Shown piece by piece: positions 10,896 to 23,892 of a DNA stretch of 64,000 nt. Each line of letters opens with the position of its first letter. The stretch's first letter is position 1. Made by a program: the position numbers and the translations under genes. Origin of the DNA: Labia minor. Lineage: Eukaryota > Arthropoda > Insecta > Dermaptera > Spongiphoridae. The notes beneath the pieces were generated by a model that was not told the DNA's origin, did not search any database, and saw only the letters and a program-made list of their open reading frames with translations. The DNA is taken from assembly GCA_963082975.1 (NCBI GenBank), contig OY720346.1, forward strand, positions 23,120,720 through 23,184,719. The letters run 5' to 3'.

Positions 10896-12513
10896 TTATT
10901 AAAAATTTTTTATATTTATATTATTTTGACTTATATTTTCAAGAAGAAATAAATTAAAGAAAAATTTTTCATTTAGTTTCATAGTTTTATTTTCAATATA
11001 TATTTATATTTTTATATTAAATAGTCTAAGGAGTATTTTTTTATTTTTTACTATTTATAAATATAAAGAAAAATCCAATATATGTTTTATTTCATTATAT
11101 AAATAAATAAAAGATCTTTAATTTTCTATTTTATTGATTTATTGATTTATTTTGTATAATTTAATTTGATATAAAAGTTGTTTTAATAAGTCTTACTTTT
11201 TCCTAAAAATTTACAAATGACTATTCATTTCATATACCTATCTAAAAATCTGAATGTGTATGTAAAAATGATTATTCATAATTCCTTTGATAAATATTTG
11301 CAATTTTCTAAACTAAACCTGTCATTAAACTCGTAAAAGACTTTTTCTCACATTATCCATTTAATACCACTGTAAACGTTATATGTATAGTTTCATTTTG
11401 ATAGCAATTTATATGATGTGCGGTTTATTTTCGAATTTATTGGAACCAAATCTTTTAGGGCTTTCGGATTTAACTTGTCTAACAGAAATCTCGCCTGAAA
11501 AGACATTTACAATCGCAACAGATTAAAGGATTCAAATAGAATTTGAAATTTTCAACTTTTAATAGAATATTTACTATACATAATTTCTTTTTATTATTAT
11601 TAATATAAAAATAGAAAAAATGAATGAATTTTTAATATAAAATAATGCTAGTTAAATGATAAAACTAAATAGACAAAATAATATTATAATATTTTTGAAA
11701 TACATGTTCAACAATTCCTTAATTATTTTACTGAAAAAATTAATCAGTATACATTTATTATCATATCAGATATGATAAAAAAATAAAGATTGTAAGTATA
11801 TGAAATATAATTAAAACTAATTAGCTAAAGAAAATCATCCCAAATATTTTTCCTTAATTACAAATACATATTTTTAACTTTAATAACAAACATATATACG
11901 ATATAATATAAAAGAAATTAAATATTGAAATGATAAAAATTATTAAAATATTAATTTCTCTGCAACTATAAATAACTAAAAATAAATTGATATAAAAAAA
12001 ATTAAGATATTTAATATATTTTAAATCTCTAAAGCCTTTTAAAGAAATTTTTGTCGATAAATATAGGATTTTCTTTTGATCATTCACCCAAATGACGAGA
12101 AGATTAAATATTTGCAAACTGAAAAACGAACCAATCATATATGTTTTCTAAATAAAAAAATTCCTTAAAATAGATAAATAAATAAATATATTTGTATCAA
12201 AAAGAATTTATTTATATATAACAGTGATTTTATTTTATTATAATTATTAAAAAAATGAAATATTATACATATATTGGAATTTGAAAGATTATTTTTTAAA
12301 ATAATTTTAGATATAAATGATTATTATTTAACATTTTTTCAAATATTAATAATTTTTATTTAATTAATAAAAAATAAAATATTCGCTCTTTATTAAAAAC
12401 TTATTTGCATATCAAAGATTTTATAATTAAAATAAAAAAATAATAATTTTATCCTTTTATATTTTTTCTACTTAACATAAATCATAGTTTCCATAAATAA
12501 TTTTATTTAAATA
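10896..12513. other. AT-rich stretch, nothing recognised
   Basis: Extremely AT-rich, homopolymer-rich spacer. A 94-residue minus-strand frame at 11854-12138 is built of I, L, F, N and K codons and is best explained by composition. Confidence 0.45.
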
Positions 12514-13240
12514 CTAGCTACTCAGACCGCCATAGCCGCTCTACGCACCTAGACAGGGGACCCTGCCCCCCTGTACCCCCGATGATATACATAGTATTTG
12601 GTTGAAAGTCTGTATGCAATAGTTTCATTCATTTTATTTCAATCAGGATATTAAAACATTCATATCTTTTTGTGTTCTTATTCAAAATATATTTTAATTT
12701 AATCAATAAGTTAATTATATATTTTATTTAATATATAAGAGAATATTTCTTAATCATTTTGATATTTTAATTTCATTGCTTGAGTTTTATTTAATATTTT
12801 TAATTATAATGAAATTTAAGTTAATCTTAAATTAAAGATTTGAGAAGTTTTATAAAAGTAAAATTAACATTTTTAACTTTATAAAACTATAAATAAATTA
12901 AAAATATATACATTTATTTATAATATTAATTAGAATAAATTCATGTAAGTATTTATTTTTATGTGTTTTCGCCTTCATTAATTTTTCTAGTCTATAATTA
13001 ATTACTTCTCTTAGAAAAAACTAACTCTGGGGTAGGGGATTCCGAAAATTATTAGTCGCAGCAATCAAATTTTTCTAAGAGTCTTTGTCCTGACCAACCA
13101 CCACCCAACACTTATTCTCTCCCAACTTCTTCAAGTTCTCCTTTATCTTTCGTCTGAAGGTTTCTTAATTGTTCTACCCATAACTAACCAAGTTCCTTGC
13201 TTGTCTTTCGCACTATTCTAGTCACGTGATCTATATATTT
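12514..13240 (-). mobile_element. Degraded LINE-carrying Helitron, 3' part
   Basis: On the minus strand the copy ends in CTAG (12514-12517) followed by T, preceded by a degraded hairpin and the GC-rich block GGGTACAGGGGGGCAGGGTCC. Further in lie CAAATACTATGTAT, an AT-rich stretch, and at 13028-13240 a decayed LINE 3' segment (inverse of GATTCCGAAAATTATTAGTC ... CAAGTTCCTTGCTTGTC). This is the order seen in the copies at 26.0 and 42.2 kb. The 5' end is not identifiable. Confidence 0.55.
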
Positions 13241-13525
13241 AATTTATATTTGTTTGATTCATTATATTAAAATTTAAACAATATATATACGTATTAATTT
13301 AAACTGAGTCATATGCTTTGCCAAAACTCTGAATAATTTATGAACAGAAATATTGAATGTTCTTAGTGAGATAAAATTAGATTTAAAAATTTTTAAAATC
13401 TTAGTAATGTGCACACAAAATCCTTTTTGTGTATTTATAGAAATGTAATCAATATTTGATATTATTTATATTTTAATTGTTAGTTGTAATTTCGAATTGG
13501 AGAGTTTAATATGTTTTATTTCTAC

Positions 13526-13560
<35 letters not shown>

Positions 13561-14522
13561 AAAGGTTTTTGTCTGCACATTGCTCAGAATTTAAAAATAA
13601 ATAAATAAAAAAAAAATTAAAAAAAACTTTGAAACTGTTGTTAATCAATGTATCACATTAATTTTCGGTTATTATAACTTTTAATGAAATAATAATATTT
13701 AGATATATTTCAAAGATACATAATAAAATTCTTGTTTAATAAATGTAAGTATTAAAAACTGACCTTTTTTCTATTATCTATAATTAAAAGAGAATGTTAA
13801 AATGATTTCTATTTAAATTTCAATTGATTTTTGATTTTGATAATCATGTAGAATTCTCAGAAAATAATTGATATTGAAAGAATAAATATTTATCAGAATT
13901 TATCATTTTTTTAGATAAATTAAACAGTAAATTACAAGATAACAGAAAAAAAGAATATAAATTAGCCCTGCCGTTTGGGCGTCTCTAGAATAAATGTCAC
14001 TTCAAATTGAAAATAAAAAAATTATATTTACTAAAATGAATAATAATATCCAAATATATATTAAAAAAATCAATTCATATTGAATAGAAAATATTAAAAA
14101 ATACAATAATAATAATAAATAGAAATATATATATATATATATAAATATATAGGGTACGATATATAATATATCCTATTATATTAAATGATATGGGAAAAAT
14201 GAAATAGAAAAGAGATTAATTAGAAGAAAAGAAGATATATACATTTTCAAATTCTAATAAAATGTGTAAATAATATTAAATTAAATTTTGAGTAATATGT
14301 GCAGATATATCACGTTAAATATATATATATTAATAAATAAAATATCATTCATAATATGAATATGAAATAAAAAACAAATATGTTATTTTTCTATTAAAAT
14401 AATTAATAAAAAAAATCAGTAAATCATTTGAGATTTTATTACAATGATGGTAGAGGTGATGTTAATTGGTCCCTTTATATTGGTGAATTATGATAATTTC
14501 AATAGAAAATACACTTACGCTT
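13241..14522. other. AT-rich stretch with AT dinucleotide runs
   Basis: AT-rich spacer with (AT)n microsatellites at about 13531-13556 and 14130-14143. No genes recognised. Confidence 0.45.
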
Positions 14523-14605
14523 TTGATATAGTAGAGAGAGAAAGAGCGTCATCGCCGCCCGCCTGGTTTGAGTTGGCATGTGCACTCACACAACGAAATC
14601 GACTG
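14523..14605 (-). promoter_or_regulatory. Candidate promoter and first exon, minus strand
   Basis: A GC-rich island in very AT-rich DNA. On the minus strand it reads TTAGTCAGTCAGTCGATTTC (repeats of the arthropod initiator-like TCAGT), then an ATG in GTGCACATGCC opening 21 codons (MPTQTRRAAMTLFLSLLYQK and one more), and then AAAAGC|GTAAGTG, a near-consensus 5' splice donor at about 14522. Composition, initiator-like repeats and donor together suggest a first exon. No peptide homology is recognised and the downstream exon is unknown, so this stays a hypothesis. Confidence 0.3.
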
Positions 14606-14857
14606 ACTGACTAAGTGAGCGTTCACTCTAGTAGGAGCCCCTGGCATTTAGGCAACCAGCAATACAAGCCACCCAATTTAAACTTGAAATATTTAAATAG
14701 TATACTCTATTATTAATTATTAATCGTATTAATTCTACATCTAATATTTCCATAAAAAAATTTAATAAGCATGCAAAAATTTTAAAATAAATTTATATAT
14801 TTGAATTTTCTAATATAAGAAACGAATGGTTATCAATTTTAATGTAATTTAGAAAAT

Positions 14858-15496
14858 AAGTTGACCTGTGGCCAGGTCCGAACCGACCGACGGTTTGAAA
14901 AATTAATTTCCAGCTACAGAAACAATTTCAAATAATTTTAATATATCTATTAATGTAATAAAAAACAGATATGAATATAACATAAATATTTTTAATTTTA
15001 TTTTATTTATAATATATATGTAAGACCAGGCTGTGACGTCATGAATGGCTGGATGACGTCATATAATTTTAAATCAAGAAAAAACTAATAAATATGATTT
15101 TCCCGAGGATAAAACCAATACAAAGTGCATGATTCGTGGTGATATATAAAAAAATCTCCTCATGTGAAATTTGGTGTGAAAATAACCCTTGCCTTCCTAT
15201 CGTCGATCGCTAATACTACCACTTCCGGTTTCCGGAATTGCACCAAAAGTTGATCAATTCATCCCACTGATGCATTAAGTAAATATACCAAATTTCATCA
15301 AAATCGGTTGAGCCGTTCGGGCTGTACACATCTATACGGACGGACAGACGGACAGACGGACAGACGGACGGACAGACATCATGCTAAAAATACTTTTTTC
15401 TGTTAAGAAAATGCATGATTCGTGGAGATATGTAAAAATCTCCACATGTGAAATTTGGTGTGAAAACAATACCTCCCTTACTATCGTCGGTCGGTA
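14858..15496 (-). mobile_element. HINE-A, full length, minus orientation
   Basis: Plus-strand order is AAGTTGACCTGTGGCCAGG (terminal hairpin), ACCGACCGACGG (3' subterminal motif), then the core with GACGG/CAGACGG microsatellite at about 15337-15376, ending CTATCGTCGGTCGGTAAAA. Both subterminal motifs and the hairpin are intact. Very similar to 2418-3067 in inverse orientation. Confidence 0.75.
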
Positions 15497-17371
15497 AAAA
15501 ATAAACAAATAAAAATTTTAAAAGAAACTATTGGAAAATAAAATATGAATTATATTATAATATCAAGATAATATCAAGATGACAGATAGATCATATATAT
15601 TAGGTTTTTTTGGAATATTGTTTTGATATTTTCATAAATGGGTTTAAATAGAATTAATAAAAATAGAAAAGTAAAGAGCTATCAAAAGATGATTTAATAC
15701 GAGATAAAAAAAGAAAATTTAAACAAAATTTATACAAAATTGATTAAGGTACCTTAATTCTATACCAGTCTATGCCAGTAGGTATAGATGATTATTAAGA
15801 ATAAGTAAATTTGAAAATTTACTTTATTTAATAAGTTAATTAGTGTTTCATATTTTCTCTCTTTAAATGACAGTGGGGTAAAAAAGATCATCCACCCCCT
15901 TTTGTATTGAATGAGGTGTGTGATTCTATCTATCCGATTTAAAGTTTTTAACAAAATTTTGTGTATAAATAGAAATTCAATATACTTACAAGTGATAATT
16001 GAAAAATTACAAATAAAACACTTAAAATATTACATAAATGTATATTTAGCAATACATAATGGTATAACATATAAGAATTACGAATTTTTCTATTTCTTAT
16101 ATTCAAATTTAAATTCAACATAGAAATTCTATTTAACTGAAATATTTTATAAATTAACTTATCAGATGTTTTTTGTGTGTAATTATAAAAAAGATAACAT
16201 GAAAATAAAGTTCTTGTTCCAAGTGATTTTAATTAGGATGTTTGTGAGGTCAGATTCACTTGAAGTCTGAGGTATGTCAATTTAACCGAATTTCATCGTC
16301 AGAGTAACCTTTGTTTGAATAATTTGAAACCACACTTCTTAATTGAACATAATATCTTTATAAAAGAGAAACATGAAGAAGAATAAGTAAGATTTGAGAT
16401 CTTTATATGTAGTTTAAATCTTGATTTTCCATTTTCTACCTCTCTTCAATCTCATCTTCTGACATATGTAAAGATAATCAATTAAAAAAAGGAATAAGTA
16501 TCTCCTTAAAATTCATAAAATAAAACATCATAAAGTTTTTTTTTATTTAATTGATGTACATATTAGTAAAGTAAATGAATCTGTATAATTATACACAAAA
16601 GGAACTAAAATAAAATATCAATTATAATGCAACAAACAAGAGCTAAATTTGAAAATATCTCCATTAAATATAAATGCACATTTGTTCTTAATTAAGAATA
16701 GAATGAAAGGGACGAAATGATTTTAAAAAATGTTTCAATGTTTTTAAACCCAACAATAAATTATATGTAAATGAGATATTTTATAAAAATTAGGGTAAAA
16801 AATATTTTTCTCCAACTGTGTGTGTTAAAAAATAAGATAATATTTTTCAATAAAATATTTGTTTTACAGTCAAAACATTTTACTTTAGTAAAAAGTATTT
16901 ATGAAAAAAAATTGTAAGATAGAGTTTTTATTTTGTTTTTTTTTTTTACTTTTAAAATTTATTTAAAATTAAATTTAGAGTATACGGAGAAGATAAAAAT
17001 GTTTATTAAACTTTTATTTTCTATTTAAATCAATAATTTCTATTAAGTGAAAATGAAAAAAGATGAGAGAATTTATGTTCTTGTATGATTTTTTTTCATT
17101 TATTTATTTTTTTGTTTTATAAATAATAAATAAGCTAGGGTGTACTAAATAAACTTGTATATATTTTAACTTCAATTATTTCCGTATGGTGGGTTATGTT
17201 GTTTAAATTAGACTAAATCAACATTTACTTGGTAAATATAAAACATGAATGAATATACTCTGATGCATCTAAAAATTAAATATTCATTTAACCAATTTTA
17301 TATTAAGAAATTCTTTTATATGAAAGATGAAAATATAAAAAGAAAATATAAATATAAAAATTTTTTATAAA
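15497..17371. other. AT-rich stretch, nothing recognised
   Basis: AT-rich spacer. Short open frames at 15760-15954 (minus) and 15911-16123 (plus) overlap each other, are compositionally biased and match no recognised family. Confidence 0.4.
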
Positions 17372-18468
17372 ATAACGTTTTTCCAATGGGGTAAAAAGAA
17401 TAAAATAATTTTTCTATAAGCCTGACAAAGTTTATGGATGAATTGCTTCATATTCAACGAAAAGTGTTGGGCGCATTTAGTTTTATTTATTTATATGAAC
17501 AATCAAGTCAAATTTTTTTAATAATTAAAATTTTATTAAACACATAAACTGACAAATTTTTATAAAATGGATAAGTTAAGAGCTAAGAAATTAATATTTT
17601 ATTATTTTTCACTGTAATATACTTATATTAAAAAATGTATAAAAATTTAAAATAATTTTTATTAAATTTACATATTATCAATCAAATCCAAAATGGTTGA
17701 TTATATTAAAAGAAATAGTGTTACTTGTTAATGAAGTGTTTTAATGAGGTATGTATGTATATATTTGAATTATAGCTCTTTAAAGGAAGTTAATTGCATA
17801 GAAATTAAATGAAAAGTAAAAGTGCCCAAACGTTTTTAGTTGAATATGAAGCAATTCATCCATAAACTTTGTCAGGCTTATAGAAAAATTATTTTATTCT
17901 TTTTAGTGCAATATAATATGGTAAATTTATTTAATATAACAAGAGAAATAGAAAAGATGAAGTTATACGAAAAATATATAAATTGAATAAAACAAAAAAT
18001 ATATTAATCTTCTTGCTTTGTTTCCTTTCTCTCGGGAACATATATAAAAAAAGATCTTTTCTCTATGCCATTTGAGGGGAAGAAATCCCTATTCATTGGC
18101 TATACAACTGATTAATAAGAATTCATCAATAATTTTAATGCTATAAATATTTTTTAAATACGTTCAAAATGAAAATATATCCTGAAATCAATATTTATGT
18201 TTCAGAATCCGTTAAAAAAAAATTAATTGGAGCAATACAAAAGGAGTTAGTTACTAAAAGTAATTAATCGCTAATCAATTACAATTAATTCATTATAATA
18301 CAATTATATTTCTTCTATACCTTCTAGGGATCCATGGAAATATCTATAAAAATTTTCAAAAGTCTATCTCAATAAAAAGTTGATGAAAAATCGATTTCAA
18401 TTTGTCAAAACAGCGAACAGACAGACAGAGAGAGAGACGCCAAGTGAAGTTAAGAAAAACGTTATAAA
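17372..18468. mobile_element. Unclassified TIR element with internal inverted arms
   Basis: Outer ends are ATAACGTTTTTC at the left and its inverse GAAAAACGTTAT at the right. Inside, a ~95-bp arm at 17380-17475 (AAGCCTGACAAAGTTTATGG ... TTCATATTCAACG) recurs inverted at 17820-17910. The rest carries CCTGAAATCAATATTTATG ... GGGATCCATGGAAATATC and AGACAGACAGAGAG near the right end. A second copy at 61757-62589 lacks about 270 bp (17910-18180 here) and a third locus (10797) has one arm. No transposase was found. Confidence 0.6.
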
Positions 18469-18489
18469 ATAAGATTTGTGAGTATTTCT

Positions 18490-18770
18490 AAATGAATTAC
18501 TTGCGAATCTTATAAATAAAAATGACTTTTGTAATTGCATCACTCAATAACGCCTGGACCAATTTTGACAATTCTTTTTTTAAAATGTTTGTTGAAGTCC
18601 AAGGATGGTTTTTCCGGCGAGAAAAAATCGAATAATTGTCGGGAAAACCCTAAAAACAGCCCTTTTCTTTACATTTTCTTATTGATGACGTCACAGCTAG
18701 GGAGGACGAACATTTGGAATAAAAGTTGTCGCTTATCTGACCTCCCTACCTCCCCGAGAAATTCTCACTA
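18490..18770 (+). repeat. Repeat-like core sequence, unclassified
   Basis: Contains TCAATAACGCCTGGACCAAT followed by TTGACAATTC and TTGTTGAAGTCCAAGG, a phrase resembling the microsatellite-plus-GATGAAATTTGGT cores of the HINE families here, but without their termini. The 78-residue frame at 18535-18771 over it has no recognised domain. Likely a decayed rolling-circle or similar element. Confidence 0.3.
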
Positions 18771-19356
18771 AAAATGTTTATAATATTTTTATTTATTAAA
18801 TCAAACTAAATATTATTTTTTATTTCAATATTTTTTTAATGTTAATACAATAATTTTTATTTTATAATCTATAAAATAATTTAATTATTTTAAAAAACGG
18901 CGGTCTTCATTTTTTTTACTCTCTACTGACTGTGACTGTAAGGATGATCTGTGCTGTGAATCCCTTCCTTCTCAGTGTCGAATAGAAATAGATGATATTA
19001 CTTGGATAAATTTTTAAGATAATTAATTAATTTTTTCAAATAAATATCTAATTATTTTCAGGTAATTTTATATATATTTTAATATTATTATTATAGTTTT
19101 AATTTTTTTAAGTAATTTCTTTTTATTTTAATTTTTATATTTAAGCTAAATATCATTTAATATTTTTTAAATTTATTAATTTAATTAAATACATTTGTTT
19201 AAAATTGTTTTTCATAATATCAAATAGTTTGAATTTCTATTTAAAACGTTTTATTTATTTAATTTAATTTTATTTATTTTTTGATCATTTGATTTGTATT
19301 TTTATATTAATAATTGTTTTTTTTAGATAATTTAAAACATTTCGATTCCCTTTTTT
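18771..19356. other. AT-rich stretch, small GC-richer patch at 18900-18990
   Basis: Mostly AT-rich. The patch at 18900-18990 contains ACTGTGACTGTAAGGATG (possible donor GTAAGG) and CCCTTCCTTCTCAG (possible acceptor), but no exon could be defined. Confidence 0.25.
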
Positions 19357-19731
19357 ACCGACCGACGATAGTAAGGGAGGTATTGTTTTCACACCAAATT
19401 TCACATGAGGAGATTTTTTTACATATCACCACGAATGTATTGGTTTTATCCTCGGGAAAAATCATCTTCATTATGTTTTGCATAATTTAAAATTATATGA
19501 CGTCACCCAGCCCTTCATGACGTCACAGCCTCCTTATTATAATCACGGGTAACGCCGGCTACTTCAGCTATATATTATAAATAAAATAAAATTAAAAATA
19601 TTTATGTTATATTTATATCTGTTTTTTATTACATTAATAGATATATTAAAATTATTTGAAATTGTTTCTGTAGCTGGAAATTAATTTATTTCAAACCGTC
19701 GGTCGGTTCAGACCTGGCTACAGGTCAACTT
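19357..19731 (+). mobile_element. HINE-A, internal deletion derivative
   Basis: Begins ACCGACCGACGATAGTAAGG and ends CGTCGGTCGGTTC-AGACCTGGCTACAGGTCAACTT. The microsatellite and the GATGAAATTTG/AACCGGAAGTGG block are missing: the sequence passes from CACATGAGGAGATTTT directly to the CACCACGAATGTATTGG section. The ends alone therefore define the family; both are well kept. Confidence 0.75.
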
Positions 19732-19846
19732 ATTACTTGATTAATTTTGAATTTTGATTTTATTTATTTATTTACTTAAAAATTTAATTTTATTAAATAA
19801 ATATCTAATTATTTTCAGGTAAGTTTATATATTTTTTATTTTTTAA

Positions 19847-20517
19847 TCTCATTATGCTAGCTAAAATTGTTTGTTTGTATTAATGGTTTCGAGGCAGGTT
19901 TGTATTAATGGTTTCGAGGCAGGAAAAGTGATGGGGTTTGAAATTAATAGTGATAATGCAAAATAAATAGTATCAGAGCGAATAATATTTGCAAAGAATT
20001 TAAATCGAGGTTGCAATCGGGAAATTATTATCAAAGGGGATCAAAATTAAAATATATAAAACAATTATTTTTTCTGTTGTATTATATGGGTGGGAGGCAT
20101 GGTCTATAACCCTGGGAGATGAGAGTAGATTCAGAGTATTTGAGAAAAGGATTCTTCCCAAGATTTATGGGCCAAAGAAAGATGAGGACACCGGGGAATA
20201 GCGGAGACTGCATAACAAGGAATTGCATGACCTCTATGCATCTCTAGATATAGGTTATAAAATAGAGAAGGCTGGGTTCGGCAGGGCACATGGCTAGAAT
20301 GGGAGAGGAAAAATATATTGGTGGGGAGTTCGATTGGAAAACGTCCGTGTGGAAGACCAATTGTGAACAGGGAGGACATTGTAGGAAGGAACGTGAGAGA
20401 AATGGGACAGGGTAGGAGTTAGATGGTTATAGCTCAGAATAGGGACACTCGGGGGGGTACAGGGGGCGGAGCCCCCGTCTAGGTGTGGAGAGCGCCGAAG
20501 GCGCTCGGAGCAGCTAG
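19847..20517 (+). mobile_element. LINE-carrying Helitron, complete-looking short copy
   Basis: Starts TCTCATTATGCTAGCTAAAA after an A and ends GAGCGCC-GAA-GGCGCTC (hairpin), GGAGCAG, CTAG, followed by T: the hallmarks of a canonical Helitron (5' TC, 3' hairpin then CTRR, A|T insertion). The interior is a degenerate RTE-like LINE segment in plus orientation (encoding KIYKTI, VVLYGWEAWS, LGDESRFRVFE and IYGPKKDE with stops), joined after GGGACACTC to the GC-rich GGGGGTACAGGGGGCGGAGC block. A 25-bp unit containing ATTAATGGTTTCGAGGCAGG is duplicated at 19875-19923. Confidence 0.6.
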
Positions 20518-20967
20518 TAATTTAATAGTTTTCAAAAAATAAAGTATTTTATTCACGTCCTACTTTGAGTTTTTACTTTTTGAGATACTTGACTCTCTAA
20601 GAGATATGATGCGTTAGCAACAAAAAAACTTCAAGTGTAAAAATATATTTATAAAATTTGATATTTTAAATGATATCTCAGAAAAAAATTAAAGTATCCA
20701 ATCCTCATAATGATCATCTTAAAATTTAAAACTAAAAAATTGAAATAAAATATTATTTATTATTCGAATTGATTTTTGCTATCCTAAATAATAAAAACTA
20801 TCATCAAACTATTCATAATAATTATTAATTCAAATAATAAATAAAAAAATTTTAATTTATTCGACTCAAAATATTTTCAAAATATCAATTGATAAATTGA
20901 GTAATTGTTTTATCTCTGAATTGCAAAATATTCAAATATTTGAAATATTATGCAGTAAATAAAAAAA
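20518..20967. other. AT-rich stretch, nothing recognised
   Basis: AT-rich spacer between a Helitron 3' end and a HINE-B element. Confidence 0.4.
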
Positions 20968-21576
20968 TCTGGAGTGTCTCCACTCGACTCTCTCGCAGTT
21001 TTAAATTGGATTAATTAACATATATTATATTTAAATTATCTTTATTAATTACATATATAAATTATTGTTGATTAATTAATTAAATATTTAAATTTTCAGT
21101 ATAGAATTGTTATTCAATTAAATTAATGATTTAACATATATTAAATTCAAATTTAAAACTACCTTCATTTTTAAGTCAAAATTTAAAAAATTAATTCCCT
21201 GTACTTTCAGCGAATCAATCAAGCTGAAATACTATATCTCGCAGTTTTATACAATTTTTAATCATGCGAAAACTATCAAACATATTTATTTTTACGGTCA
21301 GTTTAGAGGAAAAAAAATAAAAACGGGGTAGGTAATGATCCTCTTCCGAATGAGCTACATTTCTCAAAAGTTGATAGAATCTACGAATTTTGAATAATGC
21401 CCGTGTACCAAATTTCATTATTTTAGCTCAAACCGTTTTTGTGTAATCTTGTCTACATACACAAACACACACACAGAAAGACATTTTTCTCAAACTTGTT
21501 AGTGAAAATGACTCAGGGCCCTTCAAAACGAGTAAAAACATCAAAATCTCGACATCGAAAATTTTCGTGATCGTAA
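20968..21576 (-). mobile_element. HINE-B, minus orientation, 5' end truncated
   Basis: Plus-strand start CTGGAGTGTCTCCACTCGA is the inverse of the 3' hairpin end; the body carries the inverse GATGAAATTTGGTA block (21405-21421) and CA-rich microsatellite (21458-21475). It ends at TTTTCGTGATCG, lacking the terminal ACTATCTCG motif. Confidence 0.7.
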
Positions 21577-22329
21577 AAAGGAATTTAAAATATATTTTGT
21601 GGAGAGCAGACTAATATTACTATTTTTAAAAAAAAATATTAAAAAACTAAATTGTCAAAATATTTTACTTGTCAATAAAAGTAAAATCTCCTTCTCGTTC
21701 ATATAATAATTTTGGCGTAAATATTGTTTCGCAAAAGGTGTTAAAAATTTTCCTATTTATATTAAATGTTTCAATTTGTTATATAATAAATAAAATTCAT
21801 GTGTACGTGTGCTATATTGGGGTAATGCGAATCATTGGTCTGGACATTTGTATAATATCAAAAGTTTGGCTATTGAATCTAACAATTCAAATTTATTATA
21901 ATGTATACTAATGATCATTTCCTGTGTTTGACACAAATGTCCTAATCACTGTTGGTGAAATTTATTTCCCGATATATAACATTCATCATTTTCACTCTCC
22001 CCTCCCTTCCCTCTCTCTCTCTCTATCTATCTATCTCTTTCTCTCCATTTTTCACCTCCCTTTTCAATTTAATCGATTGAAAGTTCAAACAAAGCGCATT
22101 AATAAATTAATTAACTACTATTATTATACAAATTGATATAATTTTTAATTAACATATTAATTGATTAACTAATTAATTTGAATAATTGAAAACTCAATCC
22201 TTACTAACTACTACATATTTGTTTGTTTGCGTGTTTTTTATATTTTTAATATATATTAATTTTTGTAGTTACATAAAAAAGAATTTAAAAAATATACCTA
22301 TCAATATGAGATAATTATTATATTTTTTT
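21577..22329. other. AT-rich stretch with CT-rich microsatellite
   Basis: Contains a (CT)n/(CTAT)n microsatellite at about 21999-22045. Short frames across it (for example 21924-22136, with SLSLSIYLFLSIF) are microsatellite translations, not genes. Confidence 0.4.
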
Positions 22330-22938
22330 ACTATCTCGCCAAAGATAGTATTGCGATCACGAAAATTTTCGATATTGAGATTTTGATGTTTTTATACGTT
22401 TTGAAGGTTCCTGAATCATTTTCACTAAGGTTGAGAAAAATGTCTGTGTGTGTGTGTGTATGTGTGTGTGTATGTATGTAGGCAAGATTACGCAAAAACG
22501 GTTTGAGCTAGAATGATGAAATTTGGTACATGGACATTATTCAAAATTCATAGTTTTCTATCAACTTTTGAGAAATGTAGCTCAACCGGAAGAGGGTCAT
22601 TACCTACAACGTTTTGATTTTTTTTCCTCCAAAGTGACCGTAAAAATAAAGATATATGTTTGATAATTTTTCACATGATTAATAATTGTATAAAACTGCT
22701 ATATATAGAATTTCAGCTTGATTGATTCGCTGAAATTACCAGAATTAATTTTTTAACACTGCAAATCTCACGCGCCAACACGTGACGTGGTGCCATCAAC
22801 AAAAAGCCAAACATGCGCTGGTTTAATATTTATTATTTATTATTTATAAAATTAATTAAATTTAATTTAAATATAATATATTATGTTATTTAATCTAATT
22901 CAAATTGCGAGATAGTCGAGTGGAGACACTCCAGCTTA
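22330..22938 (+). mobile_element. HINE-B, full length
   Basis: Begins ACTATCTCGCCAAAGATAGT and ends GCGAGATAGTCGAGTGGAGA plus CACTCCAGCT with the intact GAGTG-GAGA-CACTC hairpin. TG/TATG microsatellite at 22445-22482, then GATGAAATTTGGTACATGG and CTCAACCGGAAGAGG. Very close to the copy at 30263. Confidence 0.8.
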
Positions 22939-23892
22939 TTTTTATTTAGTATCGATAATCAGAAAAGTTACTCAATATATAAACAATAGAATCATTAATC
23001 TACAGAGCAATGAACCCAACTACCATTTTCCAATAATTATAATATAGTTATTTAGCAAATTGAGTGATTACACCATTTCTGATATAAAGCGTTTAAAATA
23101 TCTCAAATTTCTTTACTTCACCTTTGAAATTAAAAATAGTTTATAATAAATAGAACATTTATATGTACTTACTGTTTGAATAAATAATTATTGTTAGTTT
23201 AATATTGTTTTATTAAAATTGCATAAAACTCACTTGAATAGCTATCATTAAAATATAATTTGCAATAATATCTTATTTGAACTAAAAATTGGCTAATGAA
23301 TGTAGTATAAGCCGTTACTATTTACTTTATTTTCTTATTTAATTATATAAACATGAGAAAAGTTTTTTTAATAATATAATAATGTTTTGAAAATAATTTT
23401 CATTTCTAATAACATCATAAAGTTAATATATATATATTATATTAGAAATGAAAACTGAACTTATATGTATATATATATAATGGCGGAAAAGAAATCAACA
23501 TCAAGAATGACTTATGCTATATAAACAGAAAATAAATGGATGCTTGCCTAACTTTTTAAGTCATGGCCTTTAGAGCGCTTATTAAGATGCCACTATTTCA
23601 CATTTAATACTTCTACTATAAACTGTTATATTGAAACACTAATCAAATTAGTAGACAAATACTTTGTTCAAATTTCTTTTCTTTAATTGATTATTTTCTC
23701 TATTTTTTTTTATTTTTCTATCTCATTACTAGAGGTTAAATTTTAGAAATAACTCCAAAAGTACCAACCGTGAAATCACATCTGTTAATTAAAAATAACT
23801 CTAATTAATAATTAATTTGGATGAAAATGTCTAAATGTTCTATGTTTACTTAGCATAACCTCTTCTTGGTGATTGAATTTTTTTTATAAATA
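22939..23892. other. AT-rich stretch, nothing recognised
   Basis: AT-rich spacer upstream of a mariner element. Confidence 0.4.

Noticed and set aside
11854..12138. 94-residue minus-strand frame
   Set aside because: Composition-driven (I, L, F, N, K) in extremely AT-rich DNA; no motif.
20455..20520. GC-rich hairpin as a Rho-independent terminator or structured RNA
   Set aside because: It recurs at four loci at a mobile-element edge followed by CTAG and T, so it fits a Helitron 3' end better.
21924..22136. Frame with SLSLSLSIYLFLSIF
   Set aside because: Direct translation of a CT/CTAT microsatellite.
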